Notes: generated from the letters alone by a model not told the origin. DNA of 64,000 bases from Phytomonospora endophytica (GCF_014202425.1 NZ_JACHGT010000014.1:124001-188000); one strand, 5' to 3'. Numbered from the stretch's first letter, positions 33,699 to 43,165 are shown. Translations and numbers: made by a program.

Positions 33699-35480
33699 TC
33701 AGACGCCCATGAAGCAGATCGGCGTGCTCACGACCTTCGAGCACCGGACGGTGCGCGTCGTCGTCCCCGACTGGCCTTTGCCGTCGGTGACGGTCAGCCG
33801 GACGGTGTAGGTCCTGGTGACATTGGGGTAGGCGTGGCCGATGGTGCGGCCCGTGCCGGCCGCGCCGTCGCCGAAGTTCCAGCCGTAGGACGCGATCGAG
33901 CCTTCGGCGTCGGTCGAGCCGCCGCCGTCGAAGGTGCACGTGGCGCCGCTGCACCGGCCGCTGAACGAGGCCGTCGGCGGCAGGTCGCCGGCCTTGACGA
34001 GCCTGCGGGCGACATTGGTCTTGCCGCTGTTGTCGGTCACCGTCAGCTTGACGCTGTAGTAGCCCGCCGCGCCGAAGGTGTGCCCCGGCGTGGCGCCGCT
34101 TCCGGTGGTGCCGTCACCGAAATCCCAGGCGTAGCCGGTGATCGAGCCGTCGGGGTCGGTGGAGGCGCGGGCGTCGAAGGAGCAGGTGTTGTTCTGGGTC
34201 GAGCAGGACGCGGTGAAGGTCGCCGTCGGGCGGCCCGGGTCGGGATCGGCCGGGTAGTCGGCGGTCGAGGACACGTTGAGCGCGGGTTCGCGCGCGCCGT
34301 CTCCGGAGTCGTCGGTCCAGTTGGTGTCGCCGGTGTCGACGATCCGCTGCCGGACCGCCAGGACACCGTCGCGTCCGGTGGCTCGGTGGCCGTTGGCGGT
34401 GAGCAGCGCGGCGGCGCCCGCGACGTGCGGTGAGGCCATGGACGTGCCGCTCAAGGTCGCGTACCCGCCGCCCTTGGACGTGGAGTAGATGCAGACCCCG
34501 GGCGCGGCGACCTCGACGGACGGGCCGAAGTTGCTGAAGTCGGCGAGGGTGTCGTCCTGGTCGGCGCGGCACGTCGAGGCCGCTCCGCCGCCCGGAGCGC
34601 CGTTGAAGTCGGCGAGCGCGGAGACGGTGATGACGTCGGGATGGTTCGCCGGGGAGAAGGTCCGGGCGTCCTTGTGGTTGTTGCCGGCGGCGACGGCGAA
34701 CACGACGCCTTTGCCGACGGCATTGGCGATCGCCTGGTTCATGGCCTGGCTTTCGCAGTTCTCGCAGCCGAGGCTCATGTTGGCGACCTCGATCTCGGCG
34801 GCGTGGGCGGCGACCCAGTCGATGCCGGCGATGACGCCCGACAGCTGGCCGCTGCCGGAGGCGTCGAGGACCTTCACCGACCAGATCCGCGCGCCGGGGG
34901 CGACGCCGACCACGCCGATGCCGTTGTCGCGGGCGGCGGCGCTGCCCGCGACGTGGCTGCCGTGGCCGTGGTCGTCGGTGCCGGTGTTGTCGGTGCAGGT
35001 GGTCGTGTTGAGGCAGTTGGTGCGGGCGGCGACGACGAGGTCGGGGTGACCGGCGTCGACGCCCGTGTCGATGACGGCGATGTCGGCGTCGACGGAGTAG
35101 TCGTCGGTGCCGTTGATCCGCAGGTTCGGGTTGGCGGCGGCCCCGGCGCGTTTGACGCCGGTGGGGAGGGTCTGGTCGGTCAGCCGGACGGTGTGGTCGG
35201 GTTCGACCGCGGCGACGGCCGGGTCACCGCGCAGCGCGGCGATCCCGGCCGGGGTGAGTTCGGCGGCGAAGCCCCGGAGTGCGTCGCGGTAGACGTGGCC
35301 GGGCTGGCCGCCGTAGCGGTCGACGTGCCGGGTGAGGGCGGTGCCGGGTTCGGCGCCGTCCCGCAGGACCACGATGTAGGGCTTCGCGGCGCCGGTGTCG
35401 GCGGCTTGGACCGGGACGGCTACGGCCGCCGAGGCGGCGCCCATCGCGAGGACGGCCAATAAGGCGCGGAGAGTGCGCAC
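33699..35480 (-). CDS. Secreted subtilisin-like serine protease with two PKD domains
   Basis: A 593-residue protein from a GTG at 35480 with AAGGAGGAACC upstream; a longer frame to 35546 lacks a ribosome site. A Sec signal (1-27) and an I9 propeptide (about 33-100) precede the S8 domain: D138 in IAVIDTGVDAGHPD, H173 in HGHGSHVAG, and S347 in LSGTSMASPHVAG. Two PKD domains follow (about 428-510 and 515-590), each with WDFGDG or WNFGDG and a Cys pair. PKD repeats usually bind substrates or the cell surface. It lies 95 bp downstream of the LuxR regulator on the same strand. Confidence 0.95.
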   Translation of the reverse strand: MRTLRALLAVLAMGAASAAVAVPVQAADTGAAKPYIVVLRDGAEPGTALTRHVDRYGGQPGHVYRDALRGFAAELTPAGIAALRGDPAVAAVEPDHTVRLTDQTLPTGVKRAGAAANPNLRINGTDDYSVDADIAVIDTGVDAGHPDLVVAARTNCLNTTTCTDNTGTDDHGHGSHVAGSAAARDNGIGVVGVAPGARIWSVKVLDASGSGQLSGVIAGIDWVAAHAAEIEVANMSLGCENCESQAMNQAIANAVGKGVVFAVAAGNNHKDARTFSPANHPDVITVSALADFNGAPGGGAASTCRADQDDTLADFSNFGPSVEVAAPGVCIYSTSKGGGYATLSGTSMASPHVAGAAALLTANGHRATGRDGVLAVRQRIVDTGDTNWTDDSGDGAREPALNVSSTADYPADPDPGRPTATFTASCSTQNNTCSFDARASTDPDGSITGYAWDFGDGTTGSGATPGHTFGAAGYYSVKLTVTDNSGKTNVARRLVKAGDLPPTASFSGRCSGATCTFDGGGSTDAEGSIASYGWNFGDGAAGTGRTIGHAYPNVTRTYTVRLTVTDGKGQSGTTTRTVRCSKVVSTPICFMGV

Positions 35481-35558
35481 GGTTCCTCCTTGTGGGAAGA
35501 GACGGGTTCGGTGATCACCCTCGCGGCCGCACGGTGCGGCGGGCAATTGTGGAAGCGC

Positions 35559-35574
35559 TGGGTAGTGCTACCCA
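35559..35574. promoter_or_regulatory. Dyad TGGGTAG-N2-CTACCCA upstream of the subtilisin
   Basis: TGGGTAG (35559-35565) and CTACCCA (35568-35574) form a perfect dyad just after the LuxR gene's stop and 79 bp before the protease start. It may be the regulator's binding site for the protease promoter. A weak terminator is the alternative. Confidence 0.45.
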
Positions 35575-35575
35575 A

Positions 35576-38161
35576 TTAATGGCCGTCGGCGGGAACGACG
35601 ACCTCGTCGCGGCCGCTCGCGCCGAGCTTGCGCATGACGCTGGCGACGTGGTGCTCGACGGTGCGCACCGACAGGAACAGCACTTCGGCGATCTCGCGGT
35701 TGGTCCGCCCGGCGGCCAGCAGGTGCGCGACCTCCCGTTCGCGCGGCGAGAGGTGCCCGCCGTATCCGGGGCGGCCCCGGCGGTGCCCCGGGGCTTCGCC
35801 GTTGTCGCGCAGGAGTCTGGCGCAGCGGGCGGCGTCATAGGTCGCGCCGAGGGCGTCGAGCAGCGCGAAAGCCTGCGCCAGCAGGGGAAGCGCGGCCGGG
35901 GCGTTCCCGTGGCCGAGGTGGCCGCGGGCGGCGTTCTCCAGCGCGAGGGCCTGGGCGTAGGGGCGTGGCATGGCGGCGTAACGGGCGGCCGCTTCGAGGT
36001 GAAGGGCGGGGTCGTCGTCCAGGAGGGCCGCGCAGGCGGCGGCGACGGCGTGCCCGTGGGGATAGTCGCGGTCGGCCAAGGCCTCGGAGAACTCCGTGGT
36101 GAGGAGCCGCGCTCCGGTGGTGTCACCGGCGTGAACGAAGGCGGCGACGCCCGCGTCGACCAGGTCGGCCGACCATGTCCACAGCCCCTTGGCGCGCACA
36201 CGGTCGAGTCCGTCGAGCAGTTCGCGGGCCGAGGCCGGGGCACCGGTGCGCAGCGAGAGACGGATCCTGGCGGCGATGGCGACCGCCGCCTCGGCCTCCA
36301 TCCGATGTGGACCGGGGCGCAGGACCGGGTCGGCGAGCCGCCGGGCGGCCTCGTCGTGGTCGCCGCGCGCGAGGGCGAGGGAACCGAGTACGAGATTGCC
36401 GGTGCAGGAGACGTAGGGGTTGCCCGCGTAGGCGGCCAGGTGCTCCTCGGCGCGCCGGGCCAGCCCGTCCCAGTGTCCGCCGGCGAGATCCAGGCGCAGT
36501 CTGGTGCACGCGAGGATCGGCGCGGTGTAGACGGCGCTGATCTGCTCGGCCAGGGTCGCGGCCCGGCCGAGGTGTGTTTCGGCGGCGGCGTCGTGACCGA
36601 GGATCAGGGTCGCGGCGGCGAAGTTGCTGTGGCCGCGCAGCAGCTCGCGCCGGGCGCCCGGATCGTCGGCGTGGACGGGCGTCGCCTCGGCCTCCCGCCT
36701 GCCTCGCGGGTCGCCGAACTGGAGCAGCGCGGTGACCCGGTTGACGGTCACCGCCGCGCGCAGTCCCGCCTCGGCACGATCCGGAAGGGCGTTCTCGGCG
36801 CGGGCGAGCCACCGGGCGTGCTCTTCCGCCGGAGCCGAGCCCCAGTACGGCAGCGCGAGGGCCGTCATCGCGCGGGCGGCGAGCGCGGGACGCCGGTGCA
36901 GTTCGCCGACGGCCCGGGTGAGTTCGGCGCGGCCGCCGTCGCTGTCGCCGTCCTGGTTCATCATGAGCAGCCCGAGGCCGAGGCGCAGTTCCCCGCGGAT
37001 GCCGGCCGGTACGTGCCGGTCGCCGAGGACCTCGCGCAGCAGGAGCATGGTCTGGCGGCATTCGAGCCTGGTGACGACGAGGTGGTTGAGGCGCCCGCCG
37101 ACACCGGCGCGGACCCGGAAGGGCAGGTCGGTGTCGCGGAGGAGGTCGCGCAGGAGGCGCGCGAGGTGCGCGGTGTCGGCGGGGTCGGGTTCGCCGTCGC
37201 GGGGGATGCGCAGGACGGCGTCCATGGCGTGCCGGGCGACGGTGACGAGGTCGCCGGCGCCGCGGCCGTGCCGGACGAGGTCGTCGAGCGGTGCCTCGTC
37301 GTCACGGCGGACCAGCGCGGCCAGGATCGCGGCGTGGGTCGCCCGGCGCGTGGCCAGGGGGAGGGCGTGGACGACGGCGTCGGCGACGACGGGCGGTTCG
37401 CAGGCCGCGGTCTCCCCACGGATCGTGCAGAGTCCGGCCCTCGACGCCTCGTCGACAGCGGTGGCCACGGCACCGGCGGGCCGGGCGCAGATCTCGGTGA
37501 GGAGCGCGAGTCCCGCCGGGCGCCCCAGCAGCGCGAGGGCCTCCACGGCGGTGCGGGCCAGTGGCGCCACCGCGCGCAGGCGCTCGGCGGCGGTCTCGGC
37601 GATGACGGCCGGGAGGGCCCCGCCGGTGCGGGCGAGCTCGTGCGCGTGGCGGGGTATGCCGCCCGACGCGGTGTAAATCCCGGCGGCCCGTTCCGGTCCG
37701 GTGACGGCCGTGACTTCGGCGAGGGACAGCGGTATCAGGTCGATCCGCCTGACGTGGACGTCGTTGGCCGAGGAGAGGCCTGTGCCGAGCGGGGGTGGTC
37801 GTCCGGTGGTGTGGGTCGCGGCGAGGACGGCTCCGGTGGGGAGCCGGGTGGCGGCGTGGCGCAGGACCGCCAGCGAGTGGTCGTCGGCGTGGTCGAGGTC
37901 GTCGAGGACGACGGTGACGTGCGCGAGGGCGTCGAGCAGTCGGAGGCCCAGGAGATAGGGCTCATCGCCCCTGGCGGCCGGGGGCAGATCGAGGGCGGAC
38001 AGTAGCTCGCCGAGGGCGGCGTACGGGGAGTCCGGAAGGCCACGGCAGGCGACCACGACGACGCGGCCCGTCGCCTCGCGGGCGATGCGGGCGGCGTGAT
38101 GGGACTTGCCCATGCCGGGAGCACCGGCGATGATCACGACTGCTGGCGCCGGGTCGTCCAT
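35576..38161 (-). CDS. Large ATP-dependent LuxR-family (LAL) regulator
   Basis: An 861-residue protein from the ATG at 38161; a TTG at 38173 is possible. Walker A is GAPGMGKS (residues 13-20) and Walker B VTVVLDDLDHADD. A long TPR-like helical middle follows. The C-terminal LuxR HTH is LSPREREVAHLLAAGRTNRE, then IAEVLFLSVRTVEHHVASVM. Such proteins couple ligand binding and ATP to activation of secondary or extracellular functions. The position directly upstream of the protease on the same strand, with a dyad between them, suggests it regulates the protease. It diverges from peptidase E. Confidence 0.94.
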   Translation of the reverse strand: MDDPAPAVVIIAGAPGMGKSHHAARIAREATGRVVVVACRGLPDSPYAALGELLSALDLPPAARGDEPYLLGLRLLDALAHVTVVLDDLDHADDHSLAVLRHAATRLPTGAVLAATHTTGRPPPLGTGLSSANDVHVRRIDLIPLSLAEVTAVTGPERAAGIYTASGGIPRHAHELARTGGALPAVIAETAAERLRAVAPLARTAVEALALLGRPAGLALLTEICARPAGAVATAVDEASRAGLCTIRGETAACEPPVVADAVVHALPLATRRATHAAILAALVRRDDEAPLDDLVRHGRGAGDLVTVARHAMDAVLRIPRDGEPDPADTAHLARLLRDLLRDTDLPFRVRAGVGGRLNHLVVTRLECRQTMLLLREVLGDRHVPAGIRGELRLGLGLLMMNQDGDSDGGRAELTRAVGELHRRPALAARAMTALALPYWGSAPAEEHARWLARAENALPDRAEAGLRAAVTVNRVTALLQFGDPRGRREAEATPVHADDPGARRELLRGHSNFAAATLILGHDAAAETHLGRAATLAEQISAVYTAPILACTRLRLDLAGGHWDGLARRAEEHLAAYAGNPYVSCTGNLVLGSLALARGDHDEAARRLADPVLRPGPHRMEAEAAVAIAARIRLSLRTGAPASARELLDGLDRVRAKGLWTWSADLVDAGVAAFVHAGDTTGARLLTTEFSEALADRDYPHGHAVAAACAALLDDDPALHLEAAARYAAMPRPYAQALALENAARGHLGHGNAPAALPLLAQAFALLDALGATYDAARCARLLRDNGEAPGHRRGRPGYGGHLSPREREVAHLLAAGRTNREIAEVLFLSVRTVEHHVASVMRKLGASGRDEVVVPADGH

Positions 38162-38169
38162 TCGCGCAG

Positions 38170-38215
38170 CCAAGCGAACGGCGACCGTGCTGTCAAGGGA
38201 CCCGCTTGGTAGGTT
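38170..38215 (+). promoter_or_regulatory. Divergent promoter region: CCAAGCG/CGCTTGG repeats and TAGGTT -10
   Basis: CCAAGCG (38170-38176) and CGCTTGG (38203-38209) are inverted repeats 26 bp apart between the LuxR and peptidase E genes. TAGGTT (38210-38215) is followed by eight bases and the ATG at 38224 with no Shine-Dalgarno, consistent with a leaderless start. No good -35 box is seen. Confidence 0.35.
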
Positions 38216-38223
38216 CCGTGATC

Positions 38224-38958
38224 ATGACCGCCTCCGAGCCCACCATCCTCGCCACGTCCGGCGGCCTTCGGGCCGGGGACCGCACCCGGGTCGCCTTCGG
38301 GCCGCTCGTCCATCACGCGGTCGATCTGGCCGGGGTGACCGGCCGCCGCCCGCGGATCCTCTACGTCGGGACCGCGATCGGCGACGCCGAGGTCTTCGCC
38401 AGTCGCGCGGGCGAGGCCGCGCGGATCGCCGGTTACGACCTGACGCCGCTGATGCTGTTCCCGATGCCGAACCTCGACGACGTCGAAGGCGCCGTCCTCG
38501 ATCACGACGTCGTGTGGGTGATGGGCGGTTCGGTCGCGAACCTCCTCGCGGTGTGGCGCGTCCACGGCCTGGGCCCGGTCTTCCGGCGAGCCTGGGAGGC
38601 GGGCGTCGTCCTCACCGGCGTCAGCGCGGGCTCGATCTGCTGGTTCGAGGGCGGCACGACCGACTCCTTCGGACCGGAGCTGCGTCCCGTCACCGACGGC
38701 CTCGGCCTGCTCCCGTACGGCAACGGCGTCCACTACGACAGCGACGCGGGCCGCCGCCCTCTCGTGCACCGGCTCGTCGCCGACGGGACGCTGCCGACGA
38801 CCCACTGCACCGACGACGGCGTGGGCCTGCTCTACCGGGGCACCGAACTGACCGGCGCGGTGACCGAGACGCCCGGCAAGGGCGCCTACATCGTCACGCG
38901 CGACGGGGACGCGGCCACCGAGGAGCGCGTTGAGCCCATTCTGCTGCCGGGCGCCTGA
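38224..38958 (+). CDS. Peptidase E (S51 family) homologue
   Basis: A 244-residue protein. The nucleophile S134 is in LTGVSAGSICWF, the S51 signature. TSGG near the start, VWVMGGSVANLLAVWR and GNGVHYDSD (with the His) complete it. S51 enzymes hydrolyse Asp-X dipeptides, and some actinobacterial members cleave cyanophycin-type products. It is cytoplasmic, with no signal. It diverges from the LuxR gene. Confidence 0.9.
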   Translation: MTASEPTILATSGGLRAGDRTRVAFGPLVHHAVDLAGVTGRRPRILYVGTAIGDAEVFASRAGEAARIAGYDLTPLMLFPMPNLDDVEGAVLDHDVVWVMGGSVANLLAVWRVHGLGPVFRRAWEAGVVLTGVSAGSICWFEGGTTDSFGPELRPVTDGLGLLPYGNGVHYDSDAGRRPLVHRLVADGTLPTTHCTDDGVGLLYRGTELTGAVTETPGKGAYIVTRDGDAATEERVEPILLPGA

Positions 38959-38965
38959 CCGGCCT

Positions 38966-39349
38966 TCAGTCCCACCGCGCGGAGTCGCCCTCGCCGAACT
39001 TCTCGCCGGGCGCGGCCACGACGCAGAACACCAGGCCCGCCGGGTCGCGCAGGATCCACAGCCCGTCGATCGACCGGACGCGCGTGGCGCCGAGGCGCTC
39101 CAGACGCGCGACCTCGGCGTCGAGATCGTCGGTGATGAAGTCCAGGTGGACGCGGGGTTCGCCGGCGCCGAGCTCCTGAACGAGGATCTCGAAATCGCCC
39201 GAACCGAGTTTCGCGATCCGGAACTCCGGGTGCCCTTCGGACGGTTCGAACGCGCGACCGAGGGCCTCGCCCCAGAAGGCGAGTTCCTGGTCGTGCAGGT
39301 TCGGCGGGACGTCCACGACCACCGCGGCGAGCCTGCTGTGATGTGTCAT
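38966..39349 (-). CDS. VOC/glyoxalase-superfamily protein
   Basis: A 127-residue protein with the VOC pattern: SRLAAVVVDVPPNLHDQELAFWGEALG, then PRVHLDFITDDLDAEVARLERLGA and ILRDPAGLVFCVV. These correspond to the two babbab halves of a glyoxalase-like fold. Only some metal-binding positions (H, E) are kept, so the activity is uncertain. It overlaps the DUF5709-like gene by ATGA and is co-transcribed with it. Confidence 0.85.
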   Translation of the reverse strand: MTHHSRLAAVVVDVPPNLHDQELAFWGEALGRAFEPSEGHPEFRIAKLGSGDFEILVQELGAGEPRVHLDFITDDLDAEVARLERLGATRVRSIDGLWILRDPAGLVFCVVAAPGEKFGEGDSARWD

Positions 39350-39804
39350 CGCGGAGGGCCCTCACCGTCGGCCTCGATCGGGTGATCGGCGCGCAACGAC
39401 GCCCCGATCGGGACCTCTTCGCCGTCGACGCCGCCGACGCGGTCCTGCTCCTCGGTCACCGTGTGGACGGCGTCCTGCTCGGGCCCGGCCGTGGGGTCCG
39501 TGCCGGCCTCGACGGCCTGTACGCGCCCGTCGTCGACCAGCACCCCCGAGCGCGGGCCGGGCCCGTCGGCGCGGCCGTCGTCGGCCGGTCCCGGCTCGTC
39601 GGGCCGTTCGGCGAGGAGGCGCATGTCGAGGCTCTCGCCGTCGCGGGCCTCCTCGGCGGTGGTGCCGCGACGGTCGGCCTCCTCGTAGTCGTCTCGCGCG
39701 AGGATCCGCTCCTCCAGCCGCTGGTCGGGTTCCTCGACGTTGTCACCGTCGTCGACGAAACCGAAGGTCTCGCCGTCGGCGGCGTCGAAAGGTCCACCGC
39801 TCAT
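39346..39804 (-). CDS. DUF5709-like acidic protein
   Basis: A 152-residue, very acidic protein rich in Asp, Glu and Gly. The central GTTAEEARDGESLDMRLLAERPDEP matches my memory of the actinobacterial DUF5709 family, which has no known function. No membrane segment or signal is present. It is the first gene of a two-gene unit with the VOC protein (ATGA overlap); AGGTGAGG precedes the ATG at 39804. Confidence 0.7.
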   Translation of the reverse strand: MSGGPFDAADGETFGFVDDGDNVEEPDQRLEERILARDDYEEADRRGTTAEEARDGESLDMRLLAERPDEPGPADDGRADGPGPRSGVLVDDGRVQAVEAGTDPTAGPEQDAVHTVTEEQDRVGGVDGEEVPIGASLRADHPIEADGEGPPR

Positions 39805-40008
39805 GACACCTCACCTGCCCTGTTGACGTCGTCTCACGCCGGGACACACCCCCGGCTCCGCCTTCGATACCCAGGCTCGGGACCGGTCATGCCCGCCCGG
39901 ACCTGCGGATTCACCGGGCGAGGTGCCTGAAGGGTCGCCCAGGCCCCGCGTATCGCCTCCCGTGTTCGCCTGGGGAACACCAGGCGCCCTATCGCCCGCC
40001 GTCAAAGC

Positions 40009-40054
40009 TTTTCGTAGAAAATCGTTGTGCGAAGCGCCTCCTTCGTAGAAAATC
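40009..40054 (+). promoter_or_regulatory. Leaderless promoter with twin TTCGTAGAAAATC operators
   Basis: TTCGTAGAAAATC occurs at 40011-40023 and 40042-40054, 31 bp apart; the first extends to the dyad TTTTC-GTA-GAAAA (40009-40021). TTGTGC (40025-40030), a 17-bp spacer and GAAAAT (40048-40053) form a promoter ending eight bases before the ATG at 40062, with no Shine-Dalgarno. The second repeat covers the -10 box, so a repressor there would block transcription. Confidence 0.6.
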
Positions 40055-40061
40055 TTCACGC

Positions 40062-42059
40062 ATGAGAGCCTTACGATCGCTCGCGATCCTCACCGCGCTT
40101 CTGCTGGCCGTCGGCGGGTCCGTCGTGCCCCTGCCCGGCCGCGACAGCGCCGCGGCGGCGGAGTGCGCGGTCGACCCCGCGACGCCCAAGCGGCAATTCC
40201 GGGCCATGTGGATCTCGACCGTGGCCAACATCGACTGGCCCAGCGGGCAGGGCCTGACCGTCGCCGAACAGCAGGCGGAGTACCGTGCGCGGCTCGACAC
40301 GGCGGTACAGCGGGGAATGAACGCGGTCGTCGTCCAGATCCGGCCGACCGCCGACGCGATGTGGCCGTCGCCCCATGAGCCCTGGTCGCACTGGCTCACC
40401 GGCGTCCAGGGCAAGAACCCCGGCTACGACCCGCTGGCCTTCCTCGTCGCCGAGGCCCACGCCCGGAACCTGGAGTTCCACGCCTGGTTCAACCCGTACC
40501 GGATCGCCCAGCACGACGACCCCTCGAAGCTCGTCGCGGCCCATCCGGCGCGGCAGCATCCCGACTGGGCCTTCGCCTACGGCGGCAAGCTCTACTACAA
40601 CCCCGGCATCCCCGAGGTGCGCGCCTTCGTCCAGACCGCGATGATGGACGCGGTCTCCCGCTACGACATCGACGGCGTTCACTGGGACGACTACTTCTAC
40701 CCCTACCCGGTCAGCGGCCAGACGATCCCCGACCAGCAGACCTACCAGCGCTACGGCGGCGGTTTCGCCAACATCCACGACTGGCGGCGCAACAATGTGG
40801 ACCTCCTCGTCCAGGAGATGGGCCAGCGGATCCACGCGGCCAAGCCGCACGTGAAGTTCGGGGTCAGCCCCTTCGGGATCTGGCGCAACCAGGCCACCGA
40901 CCCGCTCGGCTCGAAGACCTCCGGGCTCCAGTCCTACGACGCCATCTACGCCGACTCGCGACGATGGGTCAAACAGAACTGGATCGACTACATCACCCCG
41001 CAGATCTACTGGCACATCGGCAACAGCGCCGCCGACTACGGCGTCCTCGTGGCGTGGTGGGCCTCGGTCGTCCAGGGCACCCGGGTCCAGCTGTTCATCG
41101 GCCAAGGCGTCTACAAAGTCGGCGCGAGCGGACAGCCGGCCGCATGGCAGGACCCGAACGAACTCAGCGACCATCTGGGCCTCAACCGCACCTACCCGCA
41201 GGTCCTCGGCGACGTCCACTTCAGCGCCAAGGACGTCAAGGCCGACCGGCTCGGCGGCTTCGGCGCCATGGTGGCCGCCCACTACAGCAGGCCCGCGCTG
41301 CCACCGGTCGCCGCGCACCTCGGCGGCGCCGCGCCGCCCGCGCCGTCGATCACCTCGGCCGTCCGGGGCACCGGCGGGGTCACGCTAACCTGGCAGGCGG
41401 CGAGCGGTTCGGCACCGACCTCCTACGCCGTCTACCGCATCACCGGCACCGGTGCGGCCGACCCGTGCGACTTCGCCGACGCCGGCAACCTGCTCACCAC
41501 CGTCCGCTCCACGGGAACCACACGCACCTATGTGGACAAGACCGCGGCGGCGACCACGGCCTACACCTACTACGTCACCGCCCTCGACCGGCTCCACAAC
41601 GAGAGCCCGGTCGGCACCGGCGCGACCGTCCCGGGCAACGGAACCCCGGCGGCCGTCATCGTCGACAACGCCACGGCGGGCGCCTTCACCGCCGGAGCCG
41701 GCTGGGGCACCTCGGCGTGGAGCACGGCGAAGTACGGCACCGACTACCGATACGCCACACCCTCCACCACCGGCAGCGACGTCGCCTGGTTCCGGGCCAA
41801 CCCGCCGGCGGCGGGAAATTACCGCGTCGAGGTCTGGTACCCCGCCGACCCCGGCTACAACAGCGCGTCCCCGTTCATCGTCGCCGCCTCGGGCGGCAAC
41901 CGGACCGTCACCGTCGACCAGCGCGTCAACGGCGGCCGGTGGTTCACCCTCGGCACCTTCGCCCTCGGTACCGGCGACCACAACATCGTCGGAGTGAGCC
42001 GGTGGACGTCCACCACCGGCTACGTCGTCGCCGACGCCGTCCGCATCACCCGCGTCTGA
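40062..42059 (+). CDS. Secreted glycoside-hydrolase-like protein (GHL10) with FnIII and golvesin-like domains
   Basis: A 665-residue protein with a Sec signal (residues 1-34). The GHL10/DUF187 catalytic domain starts RAMWISTVANIDWPSGQ and continues VVVQIRPTADAMWPS, FHAWFNPYRIA, DIDGVHWDDYFYPYP and WIDYITPQIYWH, a TIM-barrel layout with acidic candidates in DGVHWDDY. A FnIII domain (about 425-520) precedes a C-terminal golvesin/Xly-like binding domain (about 530-665; IVDNATAGAFTAGAGWGTS). GHL10 enzymes are associated with peptidoglycan glycan cleavage. The same C-terminal domain occurs in the amidase downstream. Confidence 0.9.
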   Translation: MRALRSLAILTALLLAVGGSVVPLPGRDSAAAAECAVDPATPKRQFRAMWISTVANIDWPSGQGLTVAEQQAEYRARLDTAVQRGMNAVVVQIRPTADAMWPSPHEPWSHWLTGVQGKNPGYDPLAFLVAEAHARNLEFHAWFNPYRIAQHDDPSKLVAAHPARQHPDWAFAYGGKLYYNPGIPEVRAFVQTAMMDAVSRYDIDGVHWDDYFYPYPVSGQTIPDQQTYQRYGGGFANIHDWRRNNVDLLVQEMGQRIHAAKPHVKFGVSPFGIWRNQATDPLGSKTSGLQSYDAIYADSRRWVKQNWIDYITPQIYWHIGNSAADYGVLVAWWASVVQGTRVQLFIGQGVYKVGASGQPAAWQDPNELSDHLGLNRTYPQVLGDVHFSAKDVKADRLGGFGAMVAAHYSRPALPPVAAHLGGAAPPAPSITSAVRGTGGVTLTWQAASGSAPTSYAVYRITGTGAADPCDFADAGNLLTTVRSTGTTRTYVDKTAAATTAYTYYVTALDRLHNESPVGTGATVPGNGTPAAVIVDNATAGAFTAGAGWGTSAWSTAKYGTDYRYATPSTTGSDVAWFRANPPAAGNYRVEVWYPADPGYNSASPFIVAASGGNRTVTVDQRVNGGRWFTLGTFALGTGDHNIVGVSRWTSTTGYVVADAVRITRV

Positions 42060-42097
42060 ACCAGCCCAGCACTCCCCACCCCCTCAAGGAGACCACG

Positions 42098-43165
42098 TTG
42101 TCGTACCAGCCCCTTTCGCGCCGCAACCTTTTACGCGGTGCCGTCCTGCTCGGCGCCGGAGCCGCCGGAGTCCTACCGGCCGCGTCGGCCTTCGCCGCCG
42201 TCCCGAAGATCTACATCGACCCCGGGCACGGCGGCACCGACTCCGGCGCGGTCGGCAACAGCCTGCAGGAGAAGGCCCTCACCCTCGCCATCTCGCTCAA
42301 GACGCGCGACATCCTGAAGGCGAACTGGAGCGTCGACGTGCGCATGTCGCGCGCCACCGACGCCACCGTCAGCCTCACCGCCCGCACCAACGACGCCAAC
42401 GCCTGGGGCGCCGACATCTTCGTCAGCATCCACATCAACTCCGGCGGCGGCACCGGCTTCGAGAGCTACCGGTACACCTCGGCCAGCGCCGGAAGCGTGC
42501 GCCTCCAGGACAACCTGCACGCCAAGATCCTGGCGGCCACCCGCGCGGTCGCGACCGTCACCGACCGCGGCAAGAAGGCGGCGAACTTCCACGTCCTGCG
42601 CGAGTCGACGATGCCGGCGGTGCTGACCGAGAACCTGTTCATCGACACCGCCTACGACGCCGGTCTGCTCAAGCGCGCCGACTTCATCAACGCCACCGCC
42701 AACGGCCACGCCCAGGGCATCGCGGCCTACTTCGGGCTCGGCGGGGGAGGCGGCGGTGGCTTCTCCACCATCGTCGACAACGCCAGTTCCCGCTTCACCG
42801 GCAGCGGCAACTGGGCCGCCTCGGCGTGGAGCGCCCAGCGCTACGACGCCGACTACCGCTACGCCACGCCGGACACCACCACCAGTGACGCCGCCTGGTA
42901 CAAGGTCGCGATCCCCACCGCGGGCGCGTACTACGTCGACGTCTGGCACCCGGCCGACACCGGCTACAACAACGCCACCCCGTACATCGTCGCCGCCTCG
43001 GGCGGCAACCAGACCGTGGTCGTCGACCAGCGCAGCGGCGGCGGGGCCTGGCGCAACCTCGGTTCCTTCAACCTCGCGGCCGGCGACTACAACGCCGTCG
43101 GGATCAGCCGCTGGACGACCGGCACCGGCTACGTCGTCGCCGACGCCGTTCGCGTCCGAAAGTAA
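42098..43165 (+). CDS. Tat-exported N-acetylmuramoyl-L-alanine amidase (Amidase_3) with golvesin-like domain
   Basis: A 355-residue protein from a TTG at 42098, chosen because AAGGAG lies at 42086-42091. A twin-arginine signal SRRNLLRGAVLLGAG (residues 7-33) precedes the zinc amidase: H44 and E58 (DPGHGGTDSGA, LQEKALTL), H112 (SIHIN) and E178 (VLTENLFI). After a Gly-rich linker the C-terminal 130 residues repeat the golvesin-like domain of the preceding protein. It cuts the peptide from N-acetylmuramic acid. With the GHL10 protein it forms a cell-wall-remodelling pair in one transcript. Confidence 0.93.
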   Translation: MSYQPLSRRNLLRGAVLLGAGAAGVLPAASAFAAVPKIYIDPGHGGTDSGAVGNSLQEKALTLAISLKTRDILKANWSVDVRMSRATDATVSLTARTNDANAWGADIFVSIHINSGGGTGFESYRYTSASAGSVRLQDNLHAKILAATRAVATVTDRGKKAANFHVLRESTMPAVLTENLFIDTAYDAGLLKRADFINATANGHAQGIAAYFGLGGGGGGGFSTIVDNASSRFTGSGNWAASAWSAQRYDADYRYATPDTTTSDAAWYKVAIPTAGAYYVDVWHPADTGYNNATPYIVAASGGNQTVVVDQRSGGGAWRNLGSFNLAAGDYNAVGISRWTTGTGYVVADAVRVRK

